DNA of 24,445 nt from Candidatus Heimdallarchaeota archaeon (GCA_029882335.1 JAOUKW010000014.1:1-24445), one strand, 5' to 3'; shown: positions 16,077 to 24,389, counted from the first letter of the stretch. Notes: a model not told the origin generated them from the letters alone. Numbers and translations: made by a program.

Positions 16077-16175
16077 TATAACCTTTCTTTGTATTAAGAC
16101 ATTATAAACTTAGTTGATTTTGAACGATAAAATCCATATTTACTTGTTTATTGTGGTGAAATTATTTATTACAAG

Positions 16176-16187
16176 CCATATAAATAA
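16176..16187 (+). promoter_or_regulatory. TATA box of the HEPN-like gene
   Basis: CCATATAAATAAA is close to the archaeal TATA consensus and lies 40-50 bases before the ATG at 16227, predicting a start of transcription near 16208. The gap 16077-16226 also carries the acylase promoter on the opposite strand. Confidence 0.45.
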
Positions 16188-16226
16188 ACTCAAGGTAATA
16201 AGGATTTAAGTTATTTTTATATATTA

Positions 16227-16793
16227 ATGTCAATTATGTGTATGTTTGATTTCTTGATTGAATTTACGATATTTATACTCTTTGGGATTATTAGTATAGC
16301 TATTAAAAATCCAATAATTAGCATTATCATATTATTATTTATATTCAGAAATTTGAGCAGATCTCCTTTGGATAAGGTAATTTCTAAGAAGAAAATCGGT
16401 AATTTTCAATTAAATAAATATCAATTGGACAACCTCAAGGAAAACAATAAATCTGTAAAAAATGCATTAGTAAAGTGGAAATTAATCTCCAGAGATGAAA
16501 AATTACTAACTCTTATACGAACCCAATCGATTGTTGAAATTATTGGAGAAGTAACTATTTTGAGACAATACAAAAAAGTTCCATTTATGCAAAAAGTAGA
16601 TATTTTTGTAAGAAATGGATTGATACATCCAAAGGAAAGCAAATTTATGTTATCCTTTGCTCAGGATAGAAATAACATTGTTCATAAAGGTAGAATATAT
16701 CAAAAGGACAAGTTCATAAAGAAGAGTATAGATCAATACTTGAAATTGATAAATGGAATTGTCTTGAGAATAGAGAGATCTAATCCTAATTAG
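16227..16793 (+). CDS. Membrane-anchored HEPN-like protein
   Basis: The 188-residue protein has two N-terminal hydrophobic segments (about 7-26 and 28-41) followed by a Lys-rich linker and a helical C-terminal domain. The domain contains DRNNIVHKG (147-155). R148, four residues, then H153 fits the R-x4-H signature of HEPN domains, preceded by a helix (KESKFMLSFAQ) and followed by another (IKKSIDQYLKLINGIVLRI). HEPN proteins are often RNases in toxin-antitoxin and defence systems, or structural partners of nucleotidyltransferases. No partner antitoxin or MNT gene is adjacent, so it may be a lone membrane-bound member. Only the short motif and helix pattern support the call. ATGs at residues 4 and 6 are alternative starts. 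Confidence 0.5.
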   Translation: MSIMCMFDFLIEFTIFILFGIISIAIKNPIISIIILLFIFRNLSRSPLDKVISKKKIGNFQLNKYQLDNLKENNKSVKNALVKWKLISRDEKLLTLIRTQSIVEIIGEVTILRQYKKVPFMQKVDIFVRNGLIHPKESKFMLSFAQDRNNIVHKGRIYQKDKFIKKSIDQYLKLINGIVLRIERSNPN

Positions 16794-16812
16794 AAAATGT
16801 AGTGTAAAATAA
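16794..16812 (+). repeat. 19-base repeat, copy 2
   Basis: AAAATGTAGTGTAAAATAA begins immediately after the HEPN-like stop codon and is identical to 11009-11027, 5.8 kb upstream. Confidence 0.7.
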
Positions 16813-16890
16813 ATCATGGAGTATTTATAACTATTTAATTGAAGATATATAAATAAAAATTGTTAAATGATATTAATCAAGTCATGAATG

Positions 16891-16905
16891 TATTTTACAC
16901 TACAT
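16891..16905 (-). repeat. Inverted copy of the 15-base repeat core
   Basis: TATTTTACACTACAT is the exact reverse complement of 16797-16811, giving a 15-bp inverted repeat with a 79-base spacer. Confidence 0.7.
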
Positions 16906-17162
16906 GTATGATAATATTCTTAATTGGAGTGGAAAATAAAGGTAACACCACCTGATACCCCCATAGTTTCATATGCGAACATCACTTCCGCGATTTCCTA
17001 CAAAAATACATCTAACAGAAAATTAGAAAAAATCCAGAATTTGATAATTAAGATTATAAAAGATTAAAATAATTCTGACGTAGGGAAGGTAGAATTTATT
17101 CAAAATAAGAATATATTATTTTGGAAACAAAATAATAAATCTCAATAATTCTAATTATTATT

Positions 17163-17183
17163 TTTCATTAGAATTTAGGGGGT
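17163..17183 (+). other. ORB-like element 3
   Basis: Plus strand: TTTCA, TTA, GAA, TTTA, GGGGGT. It has the same 21-base layout as the two elements in 10518-11030, on the opposite strand and with one change in the first block. Confidence 0.4.
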
Positions 17184-17424
17184 GTGGTTTAATATTTATT
17201 TATCTCAAATATTGGGATATTGTAACTAATTTTCAATAAAGTACATTTTTCTACTGACCAAGTTATACTTGAAATAGTATATCGTGTGATTAAATATTCA
17301 TCTAGATTATTAATTTACTAGAATTCATGATGTAAATTTATCTATACCAATTATATTCATATTTCCTGTGGATTTCACGTGGAAATAATAAGAAATTAAT
17401 CGAAACGATAATATTAATATATAA

Positions 17425-18036
17425 TCAAAATCTATTATTTCGGACTCCAAGATTGCCGGATTCCTGTACATTTACCATGATAACTTCAAATCCAGCTGAT
17501 CTAAATGCTTCTGCCATATCTGCATAAATGTAGGATGTTGATAATTGTGAGTATGGTTGTAATATAATTTCTTCTTCTCGAATATTATACTCTGATAATT
17601 CTTTGAGAATTGATATATTCTTTCCAAACATAATTTTGTTAATTTTATCAATTTCCCATTCCTTGGTGATTACTTTTTGAAATGATATTTTTTCGTAAAT
17701 TAAAAGATTATTAAATGTATAAAAAGTTTCAATCATTTGTTTATTTCTTCGATATGAAATATACCAGTATGAGTAAACTATCCATGAAATTGGATTCAAT
17801 AACATTATGGTTAAAACGAAATATAGAAATAATTTAACATAGATAGAATCCTTTGATTGAGATTTAGTGTAAGTCTCATACGTTAATTGATATATTTCTT
17901 TCCTTTTAGGAAATTTTTCAAGTAGTTGTTTTTTAATTTTAAAATTTAATTCTCTGGAAGGTCCTTTTGTTTCAATAGCTGGTCTGATTTTATCTTTTGA
18001 ATTTGTTGTCAAATCTCCCACTAATAACACTTTCAA
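17425..18036 (-). CDS. Uncharacterised membrane protein
   Basis: The protein of about 203 residues belongs to no family I recognise. It has a hydrophilic N-terminal part beginning KVLLVGDL, a central hydrophobic stretch (about 65-95, KLFLYFVLTIMLL then SWIVYSYWYISY) long enough for one long helix or a tight hairpin, then a basic RRNK and a soluble C-terminal part (about 100-203) ending in AFRSAGFEVIMVNVQES. No in-frame ATG lies near the N-terminus; translation probably starts at the TTG (18034-18036) or the GTG two codons later. It lies 77 bases downstream of the coiled-coil/winged-helix gene on the same strand and may be cotranscribed with it. Confidence 0.5.
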   Translation of the reverse strand: MKVLLVGDLTTNSKDKIRPAIETKGPSRELNFKIKKQLLEKFPKRKEIYQLTYETYTKSQSKDSIYVKLFLYFVLTIMLLNPISWIVYSYWYISYRRNKQMIETFYTFNNLLIYEKISFQKVITKEWEIDKINKIMFGKNISILKELSEYNIREEEIILQPYSQLSTSYIYADMAEAFRSAGFEVIMVNVQESGNLGVRNNRF

Positions 18037-18113
18037 ACATCATTCTAATTAATCTTTACAATAAACAACATATGATCTATTTAAGAGATGATAAATTGAT
18101 ACTAGTTTACATA

Positions 18114-18617
18114 TTATTCTAAAAATCGTTTTAATAAGGTTACATTTGTTGTTTCGTCATCATATTCAAGAATTCCAGAATTTCTGAGATCAAACATTGC
18201 TTGTCTTACTTCAATTGCAGATATTCCTGATGCTTTTACTAGATCATTCAAAGTCCACTGATCTCTGGCACCATGAAGCATTAGTAATAATCTGACATGA
18301 GCTTGAGATTGGAAAACTTGTTCCATTAAAACCAGATATACCTCTAGTAATTGCATGGCATCAATTCCTTTTGCTTTAGTTTTTGTAATGGATTCCAATT
18401 GTTCTACTGTATTGGCTAATTGAGCTTCTATCTTATCCAACTTTTCTTTTGCAATGTTATACTTTGTAGATAGGTCTTCGTTTTCTTTTTCTAGTTGATT
18501 TACTCTAGATTGTGAATCTCCTTTTAATTTATCAATTTCAACTGATATTAAATCCCACATACCTTTAAGGTCATCTATCGAACTTTTAAACTTTGTTTCA
18601 AGTTGATCTAAAGTCAT
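18114..18617 (-). CDS. Coiled-coil protein with C-terminal winged-helix domain
   Basis: The 167-residue protein begins with a long charged helix (about 1-85) with heptad-like spacing (LKGDSQSRVNQLEKENEDLS, then KLDKIEAQLANTVEQLESI), a likely coiled coil. Residues 88-167 form a compact domain: two helices (MQLLEVYLVLMEQVFQSQAH), then RLLLMLHGARDQWTLNDLVK, SGISAIEVRQAMFDLRNSGI and LEYDDETTNVTLLKRFL. The order helix-helix-recognition helix-wing is that of a winged helix as in MarR or TrmB-like regulators. It could be a DNA-binding regulator, or a protein-binding winged helix as in ESCRT-II subunits; sequence alone does not decide. It starts at a clear ATG and is divergent from the three-gene cluster. 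Confidence 0.6.
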   Translation of the reverse strand: MTLDQLETKFKSSIDDLKGMWDLISVEIDKLKGDSQSRVNQLEKENEDLSTKYNIAKEKLDKIEAQLANTVEQLESITKTKAKGIDAMQLLEVYLVLMEQVFQSQAHVRLLLMLHGARDQWTLNDLVKASGISAIEVRQAMFDLRNSGILEYDDETTNVTLLKRFLE

Positions 18618-19146
18618 AATTCAATAATTAGTTCCTAGTATAACATATTTTCTAGTCATACTTAATAAAAGTGTTCAGTTTTTTTAGAAAATCTTATTTA
18701 TATTCAATTGAATTTCTACTGCAACTATGAGAAGTAATGAAATAATAGAATTGAATGGTGTAATCTAGGTTCATAGTGATTTTATTAATAAATATATTTA
18801 TTAATTTAGTATTCTCTGCATAATATAGTAAAAGGTACAGTATAACCACAGTATACTCCCATTATTTCTTGTAATCTAGATAATAGCCTAGTTTAAATAA
18901 ATTTGATTTTACCCTCAATTTCCTTTCCAAAGTTTAGGAATTCGCGGAAAATTAAAATTTCACTGAATATATTGCTGTGTCTTAATATTTCTTTAATTAT
19001 TACTAAATTGACAATGCATAAATTTATTCTATTGTATTGATAACACGATTAATCAATGATAGGATAATAAAATTGGCTATTAATTATAATCTTGTCACTA
19101 TATTTTAAAGAGAGAATTTATCATTTAGAGTATATCTTTCTAGTAG
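18618..19146. other. Divergent intergenic region, 529 bases
   Basis: This AT-rich spacer separates the coiled-coil/winged-helix gene from the three-gene cluster. It contains a TATA-like TATATTTTAAAG (19099-19110) suited to the cluster, and a weak ORB-like sequence on the minus strand (18910-18930: TTGGAAAG, GAA, ATTG, AGGGTA). I see no coding frame or RNA gene in it. Confidence 0.3.
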
Positions 19147-19542
19147 GTGAAGAAAATAGAATACATAAAGTCTTATTTTGAGAAGTCAACACTTTGGATT
19201 AAATCTATGCTTCATCGAAAACAATCTCTACCAAAAGTACCGAGAAAGAAAGTGGAAATTCAACTACAAACTATAGAAGGTCAATTTTTAGCACAGGTGG
19301 AATTATTGAAACAATCACTAAATACTGTTGATATGTATCCTATAACTCGGGATGCTGGTAAAAGATTACTTAATGATATTACTGAATTTCTTAAATTTGA
19401 TCTCACAAAGGCAAATATAAATCGAATTAAACAATCAACAGAAACCATGCTAGATTCTTCCGACTTAGTTTTATGGTTAATCCATCGCCTTCAGGGATTT
19501 TATGAGGATATTCATATATTTTTAAATACAGCGAGGAGATAA
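19147..19542 (+). CDS. Small helical protein, first gene of a three-gene cluster
   Basis: The 131-residue protein belongs to no family I recognise. It is predicted helical, with a basic N-terminal third (KKIEYIKSYFEKS, MLHRKQSLPKVPRKKVE) and a long helix-rich remainder (LQTIEGQFLAQVELLKQSL; RIKQSTETMLDSSDLVLWLI). There is no membrane segment. The start is a GTG; an internal ATG at residue 21 is the alternative. Its final codons (ending Ala-Arg-Arg) contain the GAGGAG ribosome site of the next gene, 4 bases beyond its stop, so the two are almost certainly cotranscribed and probably work together. Confidence 0.6.
   Translation: MKKIEYIKSYFEKSTLWIKSMLHRKQSLPKVPRKKVEIQLQTIEGQFLAQVELLKQSLNTVDMYPITRDAGKRLLNDITEFLKFDLTKANINRIKQSTETMLDSSDLVLWLIHRLQGFYEDIHIFLNTARR
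19533..19538 (+). promoter_or_regulatory. Shine-Dalgarno GAGGAG that fixes the TTG start of the next gene
   Basis: GAGGAG lies 8 bases before the TTG at 19547 and inside the last codons of the upstream gene. No ATG lies near the N-terminus of the downstream protein, so this site supports the TTG start. Confidence 0.65.
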
Positions 19543-19546
19543 TTAG

Positions 19547-22500
19547 TTGATTTCAAGAGCTCTAATTAGTTATCATGAGAATATTAATTCTGAGGATAAC
19601 GATGTAAGTATTGGTATTACTTGGCATGGGGTTAATCCAGGAGACGATGTAGAAACTAGAATTAGAAATTATTTATTAGAAATAGATATTACTATTGAAA
19701 TATCACACTTCATGACATGTGAAGGTAATTTGATATATTTAAACTGGTTGCCAGTAGAAAAAATAGGAACCACAGCTGTATTTACTATTACAAAAGATGA
19801 TATTTTAGACGTATCTCACATATGCTTGAAATACGCACAAGTGGTATTGAAACACTATAATATTAAACCAAAAACTTGGGATCAATTAACAGAAGTTTAT
19901 TCAGATGATGAGTTACCTAAAGTAATTCCTGATTTATACAAACAATTAGATCCGTTATGGCTTAAATATTCACTTGAAGGAGGAACAATTAATCTTCAAT
20001 ATAAAACAGAAACTGAATTTATGATTAGGTTTTCTCAATTTTTAGAAACATTCCCGTGGTCCATATATTTTATTGAATTTGGGGATATAAATGAAAGTGA
20101 AATTAGTTTAAATTTTGTAGATTCACAATTAGGAAATGCTATACCTCAAGATGAGTTGTATATGAAAATTGTTACCGGTGATAAGGAGGAATTTTGGTAT
20201 CTTCTTTTAAAAGCCTTGATAATTCTTAAATATAAGCCTATTGAAGAAAGAAGTATTTCATTTGCCTTTACTTTACTGGTAATTTATGGAGTGACTAGTG
20301 AGTTTTTTGAACCTTTTGATAAAATAGACTTTGCACAAAAATATGTTGGTGAGTTATTGAATTTGGATGTCGATTATACAATTAATTTCATAAATACTAT
20401 TTTATCTACATTGGAAACATACAATCCAAGTAAGATGATTTGTTTGACATTAATTGATTTAGCACAAGAGTTAATTCACAATAATTTTGCTGATCTTGCA
20501 CGATTGGTTGAGGGTACTGCGATGGATATGGTTTTTAAATTAAATGATCATGAAGATCAATCAGAAATACTTTTTAGAATTATAGATCTTTCAACTAAGT
20601 GGGGTACTCAATTTTTAATTGATTTTATCAATGGGATTTCTACAATTTTATTGAAGGATCAACCAGGTAAAAATTTATTTTCAGAGATATTAAATAAAGT
20701 AAATGATTTATTGATAAATTCTTGGGATGGTCTATTGTGTTTGGTAAATTCGCATCTTTATGCGGGAAATACAAAAAAAGCAATGAATTTGAGATTCAGT
20801 GCCTCTAGTAAGATTTTTGATAAAACTACTAAAGCTGAAGAAATTTTTATGGGTATGAATTGGGGATTAGAACAAGATAACATTATGGAAAATGATTATT
20901 TGGAGGTTTGCATTCCCTATTTTGAAATTGCTATTAATAATATGGAGAATCAAGAACTCTTTTTGGAATATATACCTAATTTACTACAAATTGCAATGAA
21001 AAAACGTAAATTAGTAATAATTGAGGAAATTGGATATTGGATATTAAATAATCCTCATAAATTTATTTGGGAAATTAGAGATAAACTGTTGGATTCAATT
21101 CTTTTAATTAAAGAGTTAAATAACCACATAATAACTCCGTACAAATTGGCAAAGATTGATTTTCTCCTTGAGGAATCTTCAACAAAATTGATAGATAATT
21201 CAGATCAAGTAACAAAATTAATGAGGTCTCTTTACAATACCATAAACCCCTCAACTATGAATAGTACTAATGTATTAATTTCAATAACTGAGTATATTGT
21301 AATTTCTGCTGCAAAATACGATAGTTGGGATATTATTGATGAAGCAGTTGAGAGATTTACTTTGTTAATGAATGAATCAAAAGAAACTGTGTACCTTGAG
21401 TTAACAAGAATTTTTTTAAGAGGGATGAGAATAAGATCAAAATTACATAATCAACAATTGAAATATCGGGATATTGGAATATTATTATTTACAGAATCAT
21501 TACGTTATCAAGATGAACTCAATAAGAAAATAATTTCTACTGATGATTATAATCAAGCAAAATGGTTATCAATGAAAACAAAATCATATGAAGATTTAGT
21601 AAATTTTTCAATCGCAGTAGCAATTAAGCTTCGTGTAGAGGGAGAATCTTGGATAGAATCTTTGGTTCCAGTTTGTAAAGATTTACTATCTAAAGATAAT
21701 ATTGATATGGCAAGATTATTATTTGATAGGGCTAAAGAATTAGATTTATCCGAAACAGAGAAAATTGAAATTATTAAGATAGAATTAGAAATAGTAGATA
21801 TTGAACCAGATCTTCTCACTGCAGATGAAATATTTCAAAGGAGAAGTATTTTAATTGGTTCCTCACCTCAGCATTCTGCTGGTCTTCCAGTTTCAGATAT
21901 AATTCAACAATATCGATTTGGAATAGCTGAATTAATTACCAAAGGTGATACTGCCAATTTGGACGAATTTCTCTTGCAGGCGATTGAGTTTACCATGCTC
22001 CATCAATTAGATGAGTTTTCTGAATTTTCAAGTTTGTTTTTGGATAACTTCAAATTAAAAATTGATACATATATTGATTCTCATAATAATCAGATATACT
22101 ATTATCTAAATAATCAGATGAGAAAGCTCACTTTGAATATAAACAAAGAAGTAAGCATATTTGTCTTGCAATTGTTAAATTTAATGGTAGAGTCTAATTT
22201 ATTGATTTATAATCAGGAAAATAAATATGAATATATAAAAAGGATATTGGTTATACTAAATGAATTTCTATCAATTTTACATCTGAGTAATGAAAATGAT
22301 AACTTAAGAAATAAGGAAATTATGATGGCCCATCTGAAGACCGTTGATTCAATTATTTCTATTAGAAATCAGAATTTTGGTACAGTTGAATCTTTAATTG
22401 AATTATCAAGATTTTATATTTGGTTTGGCGAAATAGAATATCTATTTCACAAAATAGATTTGACATTATTAGATATAAAAAATTCAGTGAAAAAAGATCA

Positions 22501-22780
22501 GGGGGGTATTTCTGGCTTACTCGTTGGTCTATATTTAATTGTTGAATTGTATCAAAAATTTAACGATCCATCTTTGAATAGTAAATTACGAGAAAGAGCA
22601 ATTTGGATTACCAACTTAATACATAATGAGAGTACAAATAATGAGATTGTTAAAGCAATGAGTAAATTGAAGCATGGATTTAACACGGATTTAGCTGAAA
22701 CCATGAGATTATTACCAAGTACTGTAAAAATTTACCTCAAATGGATAGATTCTTATCAATTTTTAGTGAAAGAACAGTGA
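19547..22780 (+). CDS. 1077-residue alpha-helical scaffold-like protein, unknown
   Basis: I recognise no family. Residues 1-110 contain some strand-like sequence (VSIGITWHGVNPGD; AVFTITKDDIL), and a mixed segment follows to about 200 (GGTINLQYKTETEFMIRFSQ). From about 210 to the end it is almost entirely amphipathic helices of 15-25 residues, such as EFWYLLLKALIILKY, FINTILSTLETY, DLARLVEGTAMDMVFKL, LFSEILNKVNDLLI and FSEFSSLFLDNFKLKIDTYI. That is the look of a TPR/HEAT-type solenoid with strongly diverged repeats. There is no catalytic motif, signal peptide or membrane helix, so a cytosolic scaffold or a component of a large assembly is the plausible role. Its TTG start is supported by GAGGAG 8 bases upstream. 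It is followed 31 bases later by the 108-residue beta protein. Confidence 0.65.
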   Translation: MISRALISYHENINSEDNDVSIGITWHGVNPGDDVETRIRNYLLEIDITIEISHFMTCEGNLIYLNWLPVEKIGTTAVFTITKDDILDVSHICLKYAQVVLKHYNIKPKTWDQLTEVYSDDELPKVIPDLYKQLDPLWLKYSLEGGTINLQYKTETEFMIRFSQFLETFPWSIYFIEFGDINESEISLNFVDSQLGNAIPQDELYMKIVTGDKEEFWYLLLKALIILKYKPIEERSISFAFTLLVIYGVTSEFFEPFDKIDFAQKYVGELLNLDVDYTINFINTILSTLETYNPSKMICLTLIDLAQELIHNNFADLARLVEGTAMDMVFKLNDHEDQSEILFRIIDLSTKWGTQFLIDFINGISTILLKDQPGKNLFSEILNKVNDLLINSWDGLLCLVNSHLYAGNTKKAMNLRFSASSKIFDKTTKAEEIFMGMNWGLEQDNIMENDYLEVCIPYFEIAINNMENQELFLEYIPNLLQIAMKKRKLVIIEEIGYWILNNPHKFIWEIRDKLLDSILLIKELNNHIITPYKLAKIDFLLEESSTKLIDNSDQVTKLMRSLYNTINPSTMNSTNVLISITEYIVISAAKYDSWDIIDEAVERFTLLMNESKETVYLELTRIFLRGMRIRSKLHNQQLKYRDIGILLFTESLRYQDELNKKIISTDDYNQAKWLSMKTKSYEDLVNFSIAVAIKLRVEGESWIESLVPVCKDLLSKDNIDMARLLFDRAKELDLSETEKIEIIKIELEIVDIEPDLLTADEIFQRRSILIGSSPQHSAGLPVSDIIQQYRFGIAELITKGDTANLDEFLLQAIEFTMLHQLDEFSEFSSLFLDNFKLKIDTYIDSHNNQIYYYLNNQMRKLTLNINKEVSIFVLQLLNLMVESNLLIYNQENKYEYIKRILVILNEFLSILHLSNENDNLRNKEIMMAHLKTVDSIISIRNQNFGTVESLIELSRFYIWFGEIEYLFHKIDLTLLDIKNSVKKDQGGISGLLVGLYLIVELYQKFNDPSLNSKLRERAIWITNLIHNESTNNEIVKAMSKLKHGFNTDLAETMRLLPSTVKIYLKWIDSYQFLVKEQ

Positions 22781-22811
22781 AGTTTTTACTGCAATATAAC
22801 AAAGTGTATTT

Positions 22812-23138
22812 GTGGCTGGACAAAAGGATGGAAAACCACCATTTGTGAAATTAGTAACTCATGAAAGAGAAGCAAAAGAAAACATACCATTTAAAATTCA
22901 ATTAGAAGCAGATTGGCCTACTCCTAGTTGGATACATCAGAATACACAAGTAGAAATTAATAAGGAAAAAAGTGAAATGATTATTTGGTATCTAGGTACA
23001 AGAAGACCAGGTGTAGCATTACAAGAAGTAAAAGATTTTACTGTGGAACTTTCAGTCGAATTTCCTAATAAGGGACTTTGGAAACTAACCGTTATGGGAA
23101 AAAATGAGAATTGGGAGAGTCAAATTACTGTAATTTGA
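22812..23138 (+). CDS. Small beta-sandwich protein, third gene of the cluster
   Basis: The 108-residue protein belongs to no family I recognise. After a short basic lead (AGQKDGKPPFVKLVTHERE) it alternates strand and turn: IPFKIQLEAD, TQVEINKEKSEMIIWYLG, VKDFTVELSVEF, GLWKLTVMGK and ESQITVI. This suits an Ig-like or similar beta-sandwich domain that binds a partner. The start is a GTG, with no clear ribosome site. It lies 31 bases after the solenoid gene on the same strand. Its stop codon (23136-23138) directly touches the stop of the oppositely transcribed DHH gene. Confidence 0.6.
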   Translation: MAGQKDGKPPFVKLVTHEREAKENIPFKIQLEADWPTPSWIHQNTQVEINKEKSEMIIWYLGTRRPGVALQEVKDFTVELSVEFPNKGLWKLTVMGKNENWESQITVI

Positions 23139-24377
23139 TTAATCATTATTTAATTCAGCTTCTACAGCTTCTTGAAGACTCATATTTTTTGATTTATTAG
23201 GATCTTCGGAAAAATTCATCTGTAATTTTCCTTTAACTTTTGGTTTTTGAGTATAGGTTTTTTGACCATTTATTTTTCTTTTAATTGGTTTTTGATATTT
23301 ATATCCATTTGCTTTTTCTAACCAAGGTGGATTAATTGTTTTACTCCATTCTTGAACTCTTGCAAGAAAAGTTAAGATGTAATCTTTTTTAATTGTTAAT
23401 CGATATGCACCTTTTGATCCACCTGAATTTTTGGTTAATGATAATTGTCCCATAGATTCAAGATCCAATTTATGAATGTATGAATTTCTAACCGTGACTG
23501 CATATGAATTATAATCTTTTATTGCAGGAGTGATTAGGATGATTGCTGCTCCCCATTCTCCAGCCAGTCTTCCGGCAATGGTACCCCTAGCTTTCCCAAA
23601 ATCAACTCTATCTAAAACAATTGTAGCTAAGATTCTTGGAGTTTCTGATATTTGAAGAACTTGAGCTTTAGCAAATATATGTTTTAATAGATGATCTCTA
23701 TGATTATTAGCTTTTGTTGAAAGTTCAACAATGGTTTTATCATGTTCAAAAGTTAAATTTGGATTTTCAATAAGTTTTCTTGTTATACTTTGTAAGAATT
23801 CTATATTTTTCCAAGCACCCCAAGCTACTGAGGCTTGAAAAGCTCTTAGTCCTGTTTTTTCATGTCTAAATTTTGAAGTGATATTGTACTCTCTATCACT
23901 TAAAGCACCTAGTTGTTGCAATCTCTCTGTTGATTTATCACCTAAAAAATCTTGGACTATTGAGGCAGTGGCAGATCCAATTTTTCCATGATGTACTTTA
24001 ACATTTGCTCGTGTTAAATATTTTATAAGCGGCTTGCCTTGATATTTATTTGAATGAGAGTCAAAATAATATACTCTAACACCTTGTTCAACTAAATCGC
24101 TACAGGATGCTTCTATACTTTTAATATTGGCTTTATTTATACCTACATCCAATATAAAAACATCTAAAATTGATGCAATATCGGGTAAATCCAATTCATT
24201 CACCTTTTTTCTAAGCTTAGTACCTAAATTTCTGGCATTGACAAAAATAAATTCTGAATTATTTGGTGAATATTTTTTTCCGACTATTGCAGTAGAGCAA
24301 ACACCATCAACATCTTCATCGCCAAAAATGATGACATTTTTTCTTGGTGCCCATTCACTCATTTTAATTTCTTGCAT
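23139..24377 (-). CDS. DHH-family phosphoesterase (RecJ/GAN/Cdc45-like), divergent
   Basis: From the ATG at 24377 the protein has 412 residues. Motif I is FGDEDVDGVCS (18-28; D20, D22 and D24), motif II FILDVGIN (74-81; D77), motif III FDSHSN (105-110) in place of the usual DHH, and motif IV LGALSDRE (156-163; D161). A DHHA1-like region follows, with VRNS (296-299) and GGSKGAY (319-325), then a basic tail (about 356-386) that could bind nucleic acid. Archaeal relatives (GAN) are ssDNA exonucleases tied to GINS and the CMG helicase, and eukaryotic Cdc45 is a mostly inactive relative. Loss of the first His of the DHH motif suggests altered or lost activity. The frame opens with a GTG at 24404, but AAGGTGAT ending 4 bases before the ATG supports the later start. 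Confidence 0.75.
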   Translation of the reverse strand: MQEIKMSEWAPRKNVIIFGDEDVDGVCSTAIVGKKYSPNNSEFIFVNARNLGTKLRKKVNELDLPDIASILDVFILDVGINKANIKSIEASCSDLVEQGVRVYYFDSHSNKYQGKPLIKYLTRANVKVHHGKIGSATASIVQDFLGDKSTERLQQLGALSDREYNITSKFRHEKTGLRAFQASVAWGAWKNIEFLQSITRKLIENPNLTFEHDKTIVELSTKANNHRDHLLKHIFAKAQVLQISETPRILATIVLDRVDFGKARGTIAGRLAGEWGAAIILITPAIKDYNSYAVTVRNSYIHKLDLESMGQLSLTKNSGGSKGAYRLTIKKDYILTFLARVQEWSKTINPPWLEKANGYKYQKPIKRKINGQKTYTQKPKVKGKLQMNFSEDPNKSKNMSLQEAVEAELNND

Positions 24378-24380
24378 ATA

Positions 24381-24389
24381 ATCACCTTC
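24381..24389 (-). promoter_or_regulatory. Shine-Dalgarno that decides the DHH gene start
   Basis: On the minus strand GAAGGTGAT lies a few bases before the ATG at 24377. It favours that codon over the in-frame GTG nine codons upstream. Confidence 0.6.

Larger units (their letters stand above)
16794..17424. other. Convergent gap with ORB-like element and repeats (region B)
   Basis: This 631-base AT-rich gap lies between convergent gene ends. It starts with the 19-base repeat, whose core returns inverted at 16891-16905. Further in are a full-spacing ORB-like element (17163-17183) and weaker relatives at 16924-16944 (TTGGA, GTG, GAA, AATA, AAGGTA), 16957-16979 (minus strand, ends GAAACTATGGGGGT with spacing two bases too long) and 17364-17384 (minus strand, TTCCACGTGAAATCC without a full G-run). 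No coding frame is supported. Confidence 0.35.

Noticed and set aside
11009..16905. Insertion sequence or transposon bounded by the 19-base repeats
   Set aside because: No transposase, integrase or recombinase is encoded between the copies, and base use of the enclosed genes looks like that of their neighbours.
18910..18930. Fourth full ORB element in the divergent region
   Set aside because: Spacing is right, but the first block is TTGGA and the G-run is only three bases; too weak to count by itself.
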